From: Phototrophicus methaneseepsis
GTDB lineage: Bacteria; Chloroflexota; Anaerolineae; Aggregatilineales; Phototrophicaceae
Direction: 5' to 3'
NCBI RefSeq assembly: GCF_015500095.1
Contig: NZ_CP062983.1
Coordinates: 1,240,001 to 1,304,000, forward strand
Length of the DNA stretch: 64,000 bases
Under the pieces are notes generated by a model. The model made no database searches, was not told where the DNA came from, and saw nothing but the letters and a program-made list of their open reading frames with translations. Both the position numbers and the translations under genes were made by a program. Position 1 is the stretch's first letter, and every line of letters starts with the position of its first letter. Below, one piece after another: positions 45,000 to 54,058 of this stretch.

Positions 45000-45973
45000 A
45001 GTCGCGCATTTTCCCGCTCATTGCGACCATCGTTGTTTTTGTCTTACTGTATCTGATTGGCTGGCAGCGCTTCCCCGCTTTTGGCACGACGCGCGTCATT
45101 CTGAATATTTTGACCGATAAAGCCTTCTTGGGCGTGGCGGCGGTCGGCATGACCTTCGTCATTCTCTCCGGCGGCATTGACCTCTCGGTGGGGTCGGTCA
45201 TTGCGTTTACGAGCATCTTCTGTGCCTTGTTGATCCAGAACTCCGGTTTTCATCCATTAGCCGCTTTCGCTGTGGCCTTGCTGCTCGGTGCGGCCTTCGG
45301 CGCGACAATGGGCGCGATCATTCACTATTTGAAGATCCCGCCCTTCATCGTGACCTTAGCCGGGATGTTTTTGGCGAGAGGCGCGTCTTTCTTACTCTCA
45401 GAAGCTTCTGTTGCCATTGAACATCCTTTTTATGCCGATATTTCCAGCATGTATTATCTGTTTGAGGACAAAGGCCGCCTGACCTTTGTGGCGACGCTGT
45501 TTGTGGTCATTTTGCTGTTGGGGATGATTGTGGCGCACTTTACGCGCTTCGGGCGGAATGTGTATGCGCTGGGTGGCGACAGTGATTCCGCCTTGTTGCT
45601 GGGCGTACCCATCGCCCGGACGACCATCGGCGTTTATACGCTGAGCAGTATACTGGCGACGTTGGCAGGCATTATCTACTCACTTTATACGCGCTCTGGT
45701 TATCCACTAGCAGCAGTGGGGCTGGAACTGGATGCGATTGCGGCGGTTGTAGTTGGTGGGACGTTGCTCACAGGTGGCGTCGGTTATGTGATGGGCACAT
45801 TCGTAGGTGTGTTGATTCAGGGCGTCATCCAGACTTATATCAACTTCGACGGTGGCCTGAATAGCTGGTGGACGAAGATCGTCATCGGCGCACTATTGTT
45901 CGTGTTCATTGTCTTGCAGAAGATACTCAGCAGCCGTACCAACATTTTTCAGTTGCGCCGGGATGAGACATGA
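44996..45973 (+). CDS. yjfF: Sugar ABC transporter permease YjfF
   Basis: 325 residues, second permease of the same family: GMTFVILSGGIDLSVGSVIA, LGGDSDSALLLGVPIARTTI and VVGGTLLTGGVGYVMGTFVG. Two distinct permeases after a double ATPase is the YtfQRT-YjfF arrangement, different from single-permease ribose systems. The start overlaps the previous stop by four bases (ATGA). The hydrophobic C-terminus ends in a short basic tail. A histidine kinase gene begins 48 bases later on the same strand. Confidence 0.9.
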   Translation: MKSRIFPLIATIVVFVLLYLIGWQRFPAFGTTRVILNILTDKAFLGVAAVGMTFVILSGGIDLSVGSVIAFTSIFCALLIQNSGFHPLAAFAVALLLGAAFGATMGAIIHYLKIPPFIVTLAGMFLARGASFLLSEASVAIEHPFYADISSMYYLFEDKGRLTFVATLFVVILLLGMIVAHFTRFGRNVYALGGDSDSALLLGVPIARTTIGVYTLSSILATLAGIIYSLYTRSGYPLAAVGLELDAIAAVVVGGTLLTGGVGYVMGTFVGVLIQGVIQTYINFDGGLNSWWTKIVIGALLFVFIVLQKILSSRTNIFQLRRDET

Positions 45974-46020
45974 GGGCATACTAAAGCAATCTATTTAAGC
46001 AAAGATTGATCACGTCTATC

Positions 46021-47856
46021 ATGCTGAAGAATGCCAGCCTGGTTGTCAAATTGAATATTCTGGTGCTGTTGGTACTGGCACTGCTGCTGGTCGGTGTGAT
46101 CTTCCTGCTCATCCAGAATACACAAAACCTCACGCAGGAAATTGGAGGCGAACGCATTGTAGAAGAAGTCAGTATTATTCGCAATCGACTGGAAGAACTC
46201 AAGCGGGAGATGCTGGTTGATACCAACTTCATCGTCAGCAGCGTCAGCTTTTATCAAGCGGTGGGTCGTCGTGATGCCGACGACACAGCGACGATTATCA
46301 ACACAGCCAATACCTATCTCGGGTTAGATGACATTACGGTTGTCGATGGGGACGGCAATCGGCTGGTTGATACCTATCAGGACGTGGACACCATGCAGGA
46401 AGATGCCCTGCTGCAACAGGCTCTAGGACGCGTCACCAAGTCATCCCTACTAATTGAGCAGAATGCGGATCGCATCGAAATTAGCTTAGCCGCGTCTGCG
46501 CCTATCTTCAATACCTCTGGCAATGTGCTTGGTGCTGTCCAGATGAGCCGCCATATCAATTCTGCATTTTTGCAAAGTCTGGTTTTTCAACAACAAGCGA
46601 CTTACCTTGGGCTGACGCACGACAACGCCATTGTCGTCTATTCGCACCCGGAAGCAGCCGACCTCGAACAGAATATCCTCGTCAATAATATCACCCTGAA
46701 TGCCGAAGCCGTCGCTGCCGCCCGTCAGGGCGAGGCCATCATTCAGGAGAAGCTGATTTTGGGCGAAGGCGGCGTCCCGCATATGGTGGCCTATGTGCCG
46801 ATCATGACCGATGGCAGTGATCCTAACGCAGTGATTATGATCGTGGTTGAACTGGACGAAATTTTCAGCTTTCAAAATCGCACGCTGCTCAATACGATCC
46901 TGATTTTCTTCGCCTTGACGTTGGTCACGATGGCGATTATGTATGTCAACCTCTATCGCACAGTGATACGCCCGCTGACGGAGTTAAAAACGTCCTCGCA
47001 GACGATCACCAACGGGCAATATGATAAACGTGTGCCGGTCATGACCCGTGATGAAGTGGGGCAGTTGGCACAGTCCTTCAATGAGATGGCAATTGCCGTA
47101 CAGCAGCGCGAAGTCAGCTTGCGCGCCGCCCGTGAACAGGCCGAGCGTGCCGACAAGGTGAAGTCGATGTTTTTGGCGAGTGTGTCGCATGAACTGCGAA
47201 CGCCGCTCAATGCCATCATCAACCTGACCAAGTTTGTGGGGTTGGGTATGTATGGTGCGGTCAACAACGAGCAGGTCGATATTTTGCAGAAGGTGGAATC
47301 GCGCAGCAAGCATTTGCTGAACCTGATTAACGATGTGTTGGATATTTCTAAGATCGAATCCGATTCGCTGGAACTGTTCGTAGAAGATGGTATTAATCTA
47401 GCGGAAATTGCGCAATCGGCTGTGGAAACCACGCAAAGCCTCGTTATCAACAAGTCGGTAGAAATCCAGTGTGAAATTGAAGAGCATTTGCCGCTGCTGA
47501 CCGGCGACGGCCAGCGCATCCAGCAGATTATCATCAATCTGCTGTCGAATGCCTACAAATTCACCGATGAAGGCGTGATCAATTTGCGAGTGTACTGCCA
47601 GCAGGATGAAGTTATTATCCGCATACAGGATTCCGGCATAGGGATTGAAGAAGAAGACCGCGAATTGATCTTTGAAGCCTTCCGGCAGACCAAAGAGGGA
47701 CTACGAAAAGGTGAAGGTACGGGTCTAGGGCTGCCGATTTCCCGACGATTGGCGCAGGCGCATGGTGGCCGCCTGTGGTTTGAAAGCACGCCCGGCGCAG
47801 GGGCGGTCTTTTATGTGGCTTTACCCTTAAAAACGCGTCTGGTTGTTACGCTATAA
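46021..47856 (+). CDS. Transmembrane sensor histidine kinase (Cache-like, HAMP, HisKA, HATPase)
   Basis: About 611 residues. TM1 is at about 9-30 (LNILVLLVLALLLVGVIFLL), followed by an extracellular sensor of about 240 residues that looks like a double-Cache domain. TM2 is at about 284-304, then HAMP (LKTSSQTITNGQYDKRVPVM), a phosphoacceptor His near 390 in SHELRTPLNAI, and a HATPase domain with N, G1 (DSGIGIEEED) and G2 (GTGLGLPISRRL) boxes. No receiver domain is fused. ATG 46021 is preferred; TTG 46006 is an alternative. Placed directly after the sugar permease genes and before two receiver proteins, it probably senses the same sugar or its binding protein. Confidence 0.85.
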   Translation: MLKNASLVVKLNILVLLVLALLLVGVIFLLIQNTQNLTQEIGGERIVEEVSIIRNRLEELKREMLVDTNFIVSSVSFYQAVGRRDADDTATIINTANTYLGLDDITVVDGDGNRLVDTYQDVDTMQEDALLQQALGRVTKSSLLIEQNADRIEISLAASAPIFNTSGNVLGAVQMSRHINSAFLQSLVFQQQATYLGLTHDNAIVVYSHPEAADLEQNILVNNITLNAEAVAAARQGEAIIQEKLILGEGGVPHMVAYVPIMTDGSDPNAVIMIVVELDEIFSFQNRTLLNTILIFFALTLVTMAIMYVNLYRTVIRPLTELKTSSQTITNGQYDKRVPVMTRDEVGQLAQSFNEMAIAVQQREVSLRAAREQAERADKVKSMFLASVSHELRTPLNAIINLTKFVGLGMYGAVNNEQVDILQKVESRSKHLLNLINDVLDISKIESDSLELFVEDGINLAEIAQSAVETTQSLVINKSVEIQCEIEEHLPLLTGDGQRIQQIIINLLSNAYKFTDEGVINLRVYCQQDEVIIRIQDSGIGIEEEDRELIFEAFRQTKEGLRKGEGTGLGLPISRRLAQAHGGRLWFESTPGAGAVFYVALPLKTRLVVTL

Positions 47857-47867
47857 CGAACGACACA

Positions 47868-48287
47868 ATGACGGATGACACGATGTCTCAACCCTTTTTC
47901 CTCTATGTTGAAAATGATGAACTCAGCCGTGAGGTGATGCATGCCCTCCTAACGCGCGGACTAGGTTACAATACGCTTAAGTTTCTCGAAACCAGCCAGC
48001 GTTTTGAGGAAGAACTCGGTCAGCTTGACCCCAAGCCGGATGTCATCTTCCTTGATATTCACATGGAGCCGATTGATGGCTTCGAGATGCTGGAAATGAT
48101 TCATCGCAATCCGGCATATGAGTCGACGCCGGTCATCGCGCTGACAGCGAGCGTGATGAACGAAGAAGTCCGTAAATTGCGCGAAGTAGGCTTCGATGGT
48201 GTGATTGCAAAACCACTGGACTATGATACATTCCCTCGTATTCTGGCGCGCATTCTGGAAGGTGAGCAGGTCTGGAAGACAAAATAG
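47868..48287 (+). CDS. Receiver-only response regulator 1
   Basis: 139 residues, a lone receiver domain. The acidic pocket is at FLYVENDELS, the phosphoacceptor Asp63 is in FLDIHMEPIDG, the Thr/Ser switch is in ALTASVM and the Lys in IAKPLD. No DNA-binding or enzymatic output follows, so it would act as a phosphotransfer or protein-binding partner. It starts 11 bases after the kinase stop (ATG 47868, or 47883) and is surely co-transcribed with it. The N-terminal VENDE replaces the usual VDDD. Confidence 0.85.
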   Translation: MTDDTMSQPFFLYVENDELSREVMHALLTRGLGYNTLKFLETSQRFEEELGQLDPKPDVIFLDIHMEPIDGFEMLEMIHRNPAYESTPVIALTASVMNEEVRKLREVGFDGVIAKPLDYDTFPRILARILEGEQVWKTK

Positions 48288-48310
48288 ATTTGTTTGGAAA
48301 AGAGGCTTTT

Positions 48311-48697
48311 ATGGAGAGCATCCACGCATTAATTATTGATGATGATGCCTATAATGTGTACGTCATGGAGCGCTTCCTCGACAAGGAGAATATCTCCTAT
48401 ACCACTATCGGTGACACCTCCTCGCTGGAAGATGAATTATCGAAATGCGGCGAGGTCGATCTGATACTTCTGGATCTAGAAATGCCTTACAAGGATGGCT
48501 ATGAAGCCATTGAAATACTCAGGATACATTTTGGCAGTATGGTACCTATTATCGCTTGTACCGTTCATACAGCGGAGATCAACCGCGCTCGTAAAATTGG
48601 TTTTTCCGGATTTATTGCCAAGCCACTGGATATGGATCGCTTCTCGGATCAAATCAGCCGTATCCTGAAAGGGGAAGAAATCTGGGAGGCACGCTGA
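48311..48697 (+). CDS. Receiver-only response regulator 2
   Basis: 128 residues, a second lone receiver domain. The acidic residues are in ALIIDDDAYN, the phosphoacceptor Asp55 in LILLDLEMPYKDG, the switch in ACTVHT and the conserved Lys in IAKPLDMDRF. AGAGG lies five bases before ATG 48311; the frame is open from TTG 48290. It ends with a charged GEEIWEAR tail very like that of the first receiver (GEQVWKTK), so the pair probably arose by duplication. No output domain is present. Confidence 0.85.
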   Translation: MESIHALIIDDDAYNVYVMERFLDKENISYTTIGDTSSLEDELSKCGEVDLILLDLEMPYKDGYEAIEILRIHFGSMVPIIACTVHTAEINRARKIGFSGFIAKPLDMDRFSDQISRILKGEEIWEAR

Positions 48698-49280
48698 CTA
48701 TGTCGAGGCAGAATCGCGTTCTGTGAGTTCGCGGTAACTAACAATTGCTTCAGTCTAGTCGATTCTCGTGCATAAGCAGGGCCATATACTTGAGCAACCT
48801 CAAAACGACTCCCAGTTGATTCCCCAGAAGCATAGCCAGCACATCCAGGGCGCGACGATGCCAGTCGAGGCACATTCATCATAAAAATACATTATTGGTT
48901 ATGGGAGCCGATGGTCTCGACCGAAGATTTCGAGCCAGGACTGAAGATTCTAGCGAAATGACGTCAAAAACCGTTGGCGAGAAAACGCAACTTCTATCTG
49001 CTGCTCGGGAGACTCAGCGCGAGGTGTTGCGAAGGTTGTCAGCAAGGTCATTTTGAACGCGCAAGGTGAGGTAAATCGCCTGGAGTTGCTGCCACCGTTT
49101 GTCTATGTGAGTGTAATTGCTGAAGGTAGACAAGCTCCGCTGGCAAGCAAGCTGTCTCTGGAGAGCCAGTCTGACGCGCAAACGACCCAAATTCGGTCGT
49201 TTCATGTTCAACATACGTCGTGTTAGGCACCGCTAGCACTAGTGCTAGCGGTGATTCTATTTTGGCTTGAACGGATGTGA
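48698..49280. other. Non-coding or decayed region right of the sensory operon
   Basis: No intact gene is supported. Minus-strand frames give protein-like patches (for example GSRFEVAQVYGPAYARES near 48750-48850, and HIDKRWQQLQAIYLTLRVQN near 49050-49120) but are broken by stops and lack starts, so they may be remnants of an old gene or mobile element. The right end carries the large palindrome listed separately. Confidence 0.4.
49228..49253. repeat. Perfect 26-bp palindrome
   Basis: CACCGCTAGCACT followed at once by AGTGCTAGCGGTG is completely self-complementary with no loop. On the plus strand it is followed by ATTCTATTTTG. It lies 28 bases past the stop of the leftward secreted-protein gene. 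It may be a bidirectional terminator or a protein site; the absence of a loop is unusual for a terminator. Confidence 0.55.
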
Positions 49281-50678
49281 TTAATGTACGGTGATGCTGG
49301 CGACGAGCGCATCCAGCAGTTGAATATTCGGGGAATAGGCGCTGCTATCCATCACGTTGATTTGCAGTAAAACGCCATCAAGATAGGTGCGATAGTTCAT
49401 CATGAATTGGTCAATATCAGCAATCTCGTAAACGGTTCTGCCCTGCGGCAGGAAGCCGGCAAACAGGGGGAAGATTGCCGATACGACATACTGTCCATCA
49501 TCACTAAGCCCGGTATAGACGTAAAACAGGTCATTCGCTGTAAGTGGTTCCGCCGACTGTGAATAGTAGGCGATATAACGCACCCCTTCACCACTGCCAA
49601 AGCGCAGATATTCCGGCTGCGAAACGATCGTTTGCGCTGCATTCAGGATCGGCAGAATCGGCAACGCATCGTCGGGGTTGCTGGTGGCGGAACGGCTGTG
49701 AAGTTCTGGTTTAGCAGCGAGGAAGTTCTGCAGTTCTCCCAGTCGCAAGCCATAGGGCTGATCTTCGGCGGGGAATTCCGACACAGGCATAACGAACATC
49801 TGAGGCTGGTGGCCTATGTTATCCGTCGGATAGCCCACAAACGAGAACAGCGTATAACCGGGTGTCGCACCGAACATACTTTGTTCGGCTTCTGCGCCAG
49901 TAATTGGCTCAACGGCATCCACCTCGACACGATAAGCCAGAGTGGGATCATATGCGAAGGCGATACCGCCATAGCTCACATCCCCGTTGGCCTGCGTTGT
50001 CAGGATCATCGTTGCAGGTGGTGTAACAGACAACGTGCCAATAAGGGCATCAAGCGTCGTCAGATCAGGAGTGAAGTCGCTAGCAGTGAGTATATCCAGC
50101 GATTGGGCATCACTGACAGCAATATCCTTAAACTCCATCGCTGTAAATGGGAAGATCGCTGAGATAAGGTAGCCATCATCCGCTGTCATGCCGATGAAGC
50201 GGTAGGAGATGTTACTCGCACCCTGCCGGTCTTGCATCTCTAGGACAAAGCGCACACCGGAACCCGTCTGGAAATCCAGCGGGGCGACTTGTGCAACCAC
50301 ACTGGTCATACCGGGTGTCGGATTGATGAGCTGCTGCTGGGCTTCTTCAATACCATTGGCGAAGTCCGCTAGCAAATTCGAGAAATAACTTATATCGGAT
50401 CGCAGCGATGAAGCTGGTATGACCGATATTTCCGCGCCGGTATCCAACCAGCCCTCGTCGTTGTGATAATTCTGGAAGATGACTTTGACTTCTTCGGGCG
50501 TATCGGCTGTGGCAGGTGTGAATCTCGCAATCGCATCTTCCGCCACTGAAAGCGGATAGGTGAAGGAAATACCATCGTCGTACCAGCGATAGCCGTTGAA
50601 ATCACGGCTGTCATTCTGTGCGTACCCGGCAGCGGAAAACAAGAGCAAGATACATAGCACGGTCATTCGCTTGAACAT
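49281..50678 (-). CDS. Secreted protein with two copies of an unknown domain
   Basis: 465 residues with a signal peptide (MFKRMTVLCILLLFSAAGYA). The rest divides into two halves of about 200-220 residues that share order and motifs. Each opens with a short G-Y/I-x-F-x-Y/D segment (DDGISFTYPLSVAEDAIARF versus YGGIAFAYDPTLAYRVEVDA). Each later has a GVRF/GVRY strand, a DGYLISAIFPF / DGQYVVSAIFPL strand, and closes with LDALIGTLSV / LDALVASITV. An internal duplication is clear. The family is not recognised. It begins 52 bases after a second secreted protein on the same strand and may be in one unit with it. Confidence 0.65.
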   Translation of the reverse strand: MFKRMTVLCILLLFSAAGYAQNDSRDFNGYRWYDDGISFTYPLSVAEDAIARFTPATADTPEEVKVIFQNYHNDEGWLDTGAEISVIPASSLRSDISYFSNLLADFANGIEEAQQQLINPTPGMTSVVAQVAPLDFQTGSGVRFVLEMQDRQGASNISYRFIGMTADDGYLISAIFPFTAMEFKDIAVSDAQSLDILTASDFTPDLTTLDALIGTLSVTPPATMILTTQANGDVSYGGIAFAYDPTLAYRVEVDAVEPITGAEAEQSMFGATPGYTLFSFVGYPTDNIGHQPQMFVMPVSEFPAEDQPYGLRLGELQNFLAAKPELHSRSATSNPDDALPILPILNAAQTIVSQPEYLRFGSGEGVRYIAYYSQSAEPLTANDLFYVYTGLSDDGQYVVSAIFPLFAGFLPQGRTVYEIADIDQFMMNYRTYLDGVLLQINVMDSSAYSPNIQLLDALVASITVH

Positions 50679-50730
50679 GGGTGTTTCTTTCTAACGGTCT
50701 GATGACCATTGTCTAAACCATCGTTCGTAG

Positions 50731-51993
50731 TTATGAAGGTACTCCCGGCATGAATTGACTGATATTCGTCCCGATTTCGTTCACTTCGCCCGTTGAGAGC
50801 GTCAGCTTGAGTACTTTAACCGGAACCGTCGCAATCTGGGCGGTAGTGGTATCGAAGGGCGCGGCAGGATCAAACACACCATCTCCAATGTCGGCAATCC
50901 AGCGTTGCAGGTTCGGAATCTGACTGAAGATGAGCGTATCTTCGTCTACGGCATACACACGCCCGATGCTAGCAACCTCATCCGATCCGCTGTATAGCAG
51001 CGTATCGCTGTGGGTGGTGAGGTCGAACTGGCGAAGCTGCACCGTATACAGCGCGAAGCTCGCTACCGTTCCATCTTCCAGCCCAAAAGATGCTCTGAGT
51101 GCGTCTTCCTGTGCTTGCGTCACGGGGATGGATTCCGTGCGCGATTGGTACACCGTATAAAAGGCGCTGTCGTCGGAGGCTGACCACGCCACCTGATCGA
51201 CGGGCATTTCCGTCTCAAAGGTCTGGACATCACCTGTAGCGAGATCGGCAATGGCAAGCTGTTTACCGGCATCCCGATGTTCGGGGTCAAAAGTCGTGCC
51301 GAGCAGTTGGGTACGATCCGCCGAGAGCGTCACATTGCCAAAGGGATCACCGATTTCGGTAATTGTGCCCTCTTTGATATTGAACAACGCGGTGCGTTCG
51401 CCAATGCAATCCAGCGTATAGACCACGCCGTAGGGCGTCATCGCCAGCGTATGATGCGAACCGCCGAAGCCGACTTCCGCCCAGTACTGCCAGTCGGTCG
51501 GCAGCGGAGAACCACCGCCGCAGCCCGGCGATACAGCTTCGGTATTATCAATCTGCCCGATGTACTGCGGCTCGGCGCCTGCTTCCGGCGCGATGGTGTA
51601 CAGGTCGATAATGAAGGTGGGATCGCCTACAGTTTCATCTCTGGCATACAAGATCAGGCCATCTTCCGTGACGTCAAATGGGTAGAACAATGCCGTGTTG
51701 CTCGCCAGCGCGACGGGGGCTTCCCCATCAATGCTGAGCCACAGCGTTTGAGCCACATCGGCATCGGTGCGCGTGAAGATCAGCTTATTGCCGAACCACG
51801 CCATCTGCTGGAAGTGCCCCAAGCCATCCTGCGTGATCGGCACGGTTCCCGAAGTGGTATAGATTATCAGGTCGCCATTGGTGATGCCCGCGCCGATGAT
51901 GGTCTGTCCATCAAGGGCGGCGAAGGACGTGACTGAGACAAGCGGCAAAATCGCCAGACACACGATAAAAAGTCGCATGATTCGCGTGACCAT
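50731..51993 (-). CDS. Secreted beta-propeller-like protein
   Basis: 420 residues with a signal peptide (LFIVCLAILPLVSVTSFAAL). The body consists of repeating strands such as GNKLIFTRTDADVAQTLWLS, EDGLILYARDETVG and ADRTQLLGTTFDPEHRD, the pattern of TolB/PD40-type propellers. The central part has a CGGGSPL segment and WQYWAEVGFGGSHH, which could be a ligand site. No enzyme motif is visible. It is between a duplicated-domain secreted protein and a secreted hydrolase on the same strand. Its role is unknown. Confidence 0.6.
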   Translation of the reverse strand: MVTRIMRLFIVCLAILPLVSVTSFAALDGQTIIGAGITNGDLIIYTTSGTVPITQDGLGHFQQMAWFGNKLIFTRTDADVAQTLWLSIDGEAPVALASNTALFYPFDVTEDGLILYARDETVGDPTFIIDLYTIAPEAGAEPQYIGQIDNTEAVSPGCGGGSPLPTDWQYWAEVGFGGSHHTLAMTPYGVVYTLDCIGERTALFNIKEGTITEIGDPFGNVTLSADRTQLLGTTFDPEHRDAGKQLAIADLATGDVQTFETEMPVDQVAWSASDDSAFYTVYQSRTESIPVTQAQEDALRASFGLEDGTVASFALYTVQLRQFDLTTHSDTLLYSGSDEVASIGRVYAVDEDTLIFSQIPNLQRWIADIGDGVFDPAAPFDTTTAQIATVPVKVLKLTLSTGEVNEIGTNISQFMPGVPS

Positions 51994-52052
51994 ATTGGCC
52001 TCTTTGTGACAAACCAGTTGTCACTCTAGTAAACGATAATGACCTCGGCGGC

Positions 52053-53489
52053 TTACTCCGTGACGAAAGGCAGCGCGCCTATAGCCTCAATACAGGTGCC
52101 ATCGGGTGCGACAGTCGGATCGTTGATGAAATCAGTCAGCATACGATCCACACAGCGATTGCCGACGACGTAATGCGCGTGATAGGGCACCAGAAAACCA
52201 TAACCATTGGGCAGGGTCGCCAATGTCGAATCCAGCCATGCCTGCGAGCTGTACGGGTCGAGCGCGCCGCTCATAATGAGCACCGGCACATCCGTGATGG
52301 CGGGCTGAGGATCCGCTTCTGTTGGGACGCGCGCGCCCCATATCTCACACTCTGACCGTTGATCCGCATTGGCGGCGGCATAGGCGGCACGGAAAGCAGG
52401 GTTGAGCTGTTCCAGCGCAGCATTGAATGCTTCTGGCGAGGTCAGTAGGATGCTGTCTGTGCAGCGCATCGAGTACCATGCGCCGATCGGGCGCAGTGGA
52501 TCGGGCGGTGTTGACAGCGCATTGGCGTACGTTTCGATCTGGTCATATTGACTCGCGTAGAGTGTCGCAATGAGTCCCGGCACAATCGGAATTTTCGTCT
52601 CGTCTTTGAGCAGTTCACCCAGACCCAACAGCAGATCACTACCCTTAAATTCGACTTCTTCGCCTAGTACCGTAATCGACAGCGGATTATCGTCCAGGCG
52701 CTCAACGATGACAGCTAACTCGTCAATCAGATCGCCCGGAAAGGCTGCCGAGCAGGCGGCATCGGCGGCACACAATTCTGAAATTGCTGCGATAGTGTCT
52801 TGCAAATCCACTGGAATCGAAGCCTGTAGATCACCTTGCGGCGGTTGAAGCGCTGTCACCAATGCGGCGCGGATATTCTCTGGATGATCGCGCAACAGAG
52901 TCATCGCAACCGAAGAACCATAAGACCCGCCCCAGATGTTGTACTGTTCGTAGCCTAAAGCGCGAATGATGTCGGCGGCATCGGCGGCATTGTCACGGGT
53001 GGTGAAGTCGGTGACATCCACGCCCTGTGCTTGGTAACGGTCGCGGCAGGCGGTGATCCAGCTATCGTCGGGCGCACCGATAGATTCCGGACAGGTCAGC
53101 GCCGGGTCGGAATACCCCATGCCGCGATAGTCGAAGATGATCACATCGCGTGTGCGGTTGATGGCCGACAGCAGGCTGTTCATTCCCAGTGCATAGGCAT
53201 CCAGCGTGCGCGAACCGGGGCCACCATCGAGGTAAATCAGCGGATCACTGGCGGCATCCGCCCGACCCGCCCTGAAGATGGCAACCGCCAGCGCCACCGA
53301 GCGTTCTTCAGGATGGGCGCGGTCCTGCGGCACGGTCACCGTGCCGCACTCGACGAGGGAGCCAGCCGGAAATTGTACCGGGCACGGCATGGGCTGGAAC
53401 AGCACCAGCGAATCCGTCCCGGCATGAATGAGCTGCGTTGATAGCAGCAAGGATATCAATAAAGGAAGCAGTAGCAGTCGTTTGGTCAT
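52053..53489 (-). CDS. Secreted alpha/beta hydrolase (TAP / prolyl aminopeptidase-like)
   Basis: About 478 residues with a signal peptide (MTKRLLLLPLLISLLLSTQL). The fold is clear: DPLIYLDGGPGSRTLDA (oxyanion strand), the nucleophile elbow GGSYGSSVAM, the catalytic Asp in LIMSGALDPYS and the His near VPYHAHYV. This is the tripeptidyl/prolyl-aminopeptidase-like (Abhydrolase with TAP-type C-terminus) group. Four Cys pairs fit an extracellular location. ATG 53489 is selected because the signal peptide begins there; the frame extends to 53684 without a plausible start. A proteolytic role outside the cell is likely; the substrate is unknown. Confidence 0.83.
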   Translation of the reverse strand: MTKRLLLLPLLISLLLSTQLIHAGTDSLVLFQPMPCPVQFPAGSLVECGTVTVPQDRAHPEERSVALAVAIFRAGRADAASDPLIYLDGGPGSRTLDAYALGMNSLLSAINRTRDVIIFDYRGMGYSDPALTCPESIGAPDDSWITACRDRYQAQGVDVTDFTTRDNAADAADIIRALGYEQYNIWGGSYGSSVAMTLLRDHPENIRAALVTALQPPQGDLQASIPVDLQDTIAAISELCAADAACSAAFPGDLIDELAVIVERLDDNPLSITVLGEEVEFKGSDLLLGLGELLKDETKIPIVPGLIATLYASQYDQIETYANALSTPPDPLRPIGAWYSMRCTDSILLTSPEAFNAALEQLNPAFRAAYAAANADQRSECEIWGARVPTEADPQPAITDVPVLIMSGALDPYSSQAWLDSTLATLPNGYGFLVPYHAHYVVGNRCVDRMLTDFINDPTVAPDGTCIEAIGALPFVTE

Positions 53490-53509
53490 GCACTCAAATC
53501 CGTTCGGTG

Positions 53510-53704
53510 TTATGAAGTGTAATAGGAACGTCGCATCGCAGGTAGCAGCGGCAAGCCCACTATGAGCACGGCGAAGCCGTATAGGATGTACTGCGGCAGC
53601 GCCATCTGCGGCAGGGTGAAGACCTGCACCGTCGTGTCTTGCAAAATTTGTCGTGAAGTAACTTGTTCGGTGACATTCGTGCAAAAAAATAAGACTCCTT
53701 TTAT
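53510..53704 (-). pseudogene. C-terminal fragment of a membrane protein
   Basis: On the minus strand 65 codons read through to a TAA at 53510, ending in ILYGFAVLIVGLPLLPAMRR and a short tail. This looks like the last membrane helix and tail of a lost transporter or anchor protein, preceded by DTTVQVFTLPQMALPQY. It has no start codon and is bounded on the 5' side by the TAG of the PAS fragment, which happens to be in the same frame. It marks a recombination scar upstream of the hydrolase gene. Confidence 0.45.
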
Positions 53705-54058
53705 CTATCCGTGATATTCAACCGGAGTCATGATGAGAGGACAATAGATGACGGATTCCATCGCTGGTAAATCCAAGTCGTATGCCTGGGATGTCTCACC
53801 ATTTAAAGCAGGGGCGAACAGCGAATTCAGCGTTGATTTAGCTTGTGGGAAAAGACTCAGGAAGTTGATCGCGGGTTGCAATATGGACGCGATTTGAGGG
53901 AAGTACTGCTGACAGAAGCTCTGCCAGTCACTATTGTAACGAAGAATAGAGCCATCGCTGCCAAGGATAATAATACCTGTCGGCAGACGCTTAAATAGCG
54001 CTTCAAGAATTTCCGGTGTCCAAGAATCGATATTGGATGGCTTAGGATTGGCTTGCAA
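53705..54058 (-). pseudogene. Truncated PAS-domain protein
   Basis: 117 residues. After a short leader, LPTGIIILGSDGSILRYNSD is a normal start of a PAS domain, and the middle (FCQQYFPQIASILQPAINFL, then LNGETSQAYDLDL) resembles PAS sensors attached to kinases or cyclases. It ends abruptly at VEYHG and a TAG, before the last PAS strands, and no output domain follows in frame. It is best taken as the 5' remnant of a larger sensor gene, though a short PAS-only protein cannot be excluded. Confidence 0.5.

Noticed and set aside
48649-48882. Minus-strand frame overlapping the second receiver gene
   Set aside because: Contains plausible patches but starts and stops are inconsistent, it overlaps a certain gene, and no ribosome-binding site is seen.
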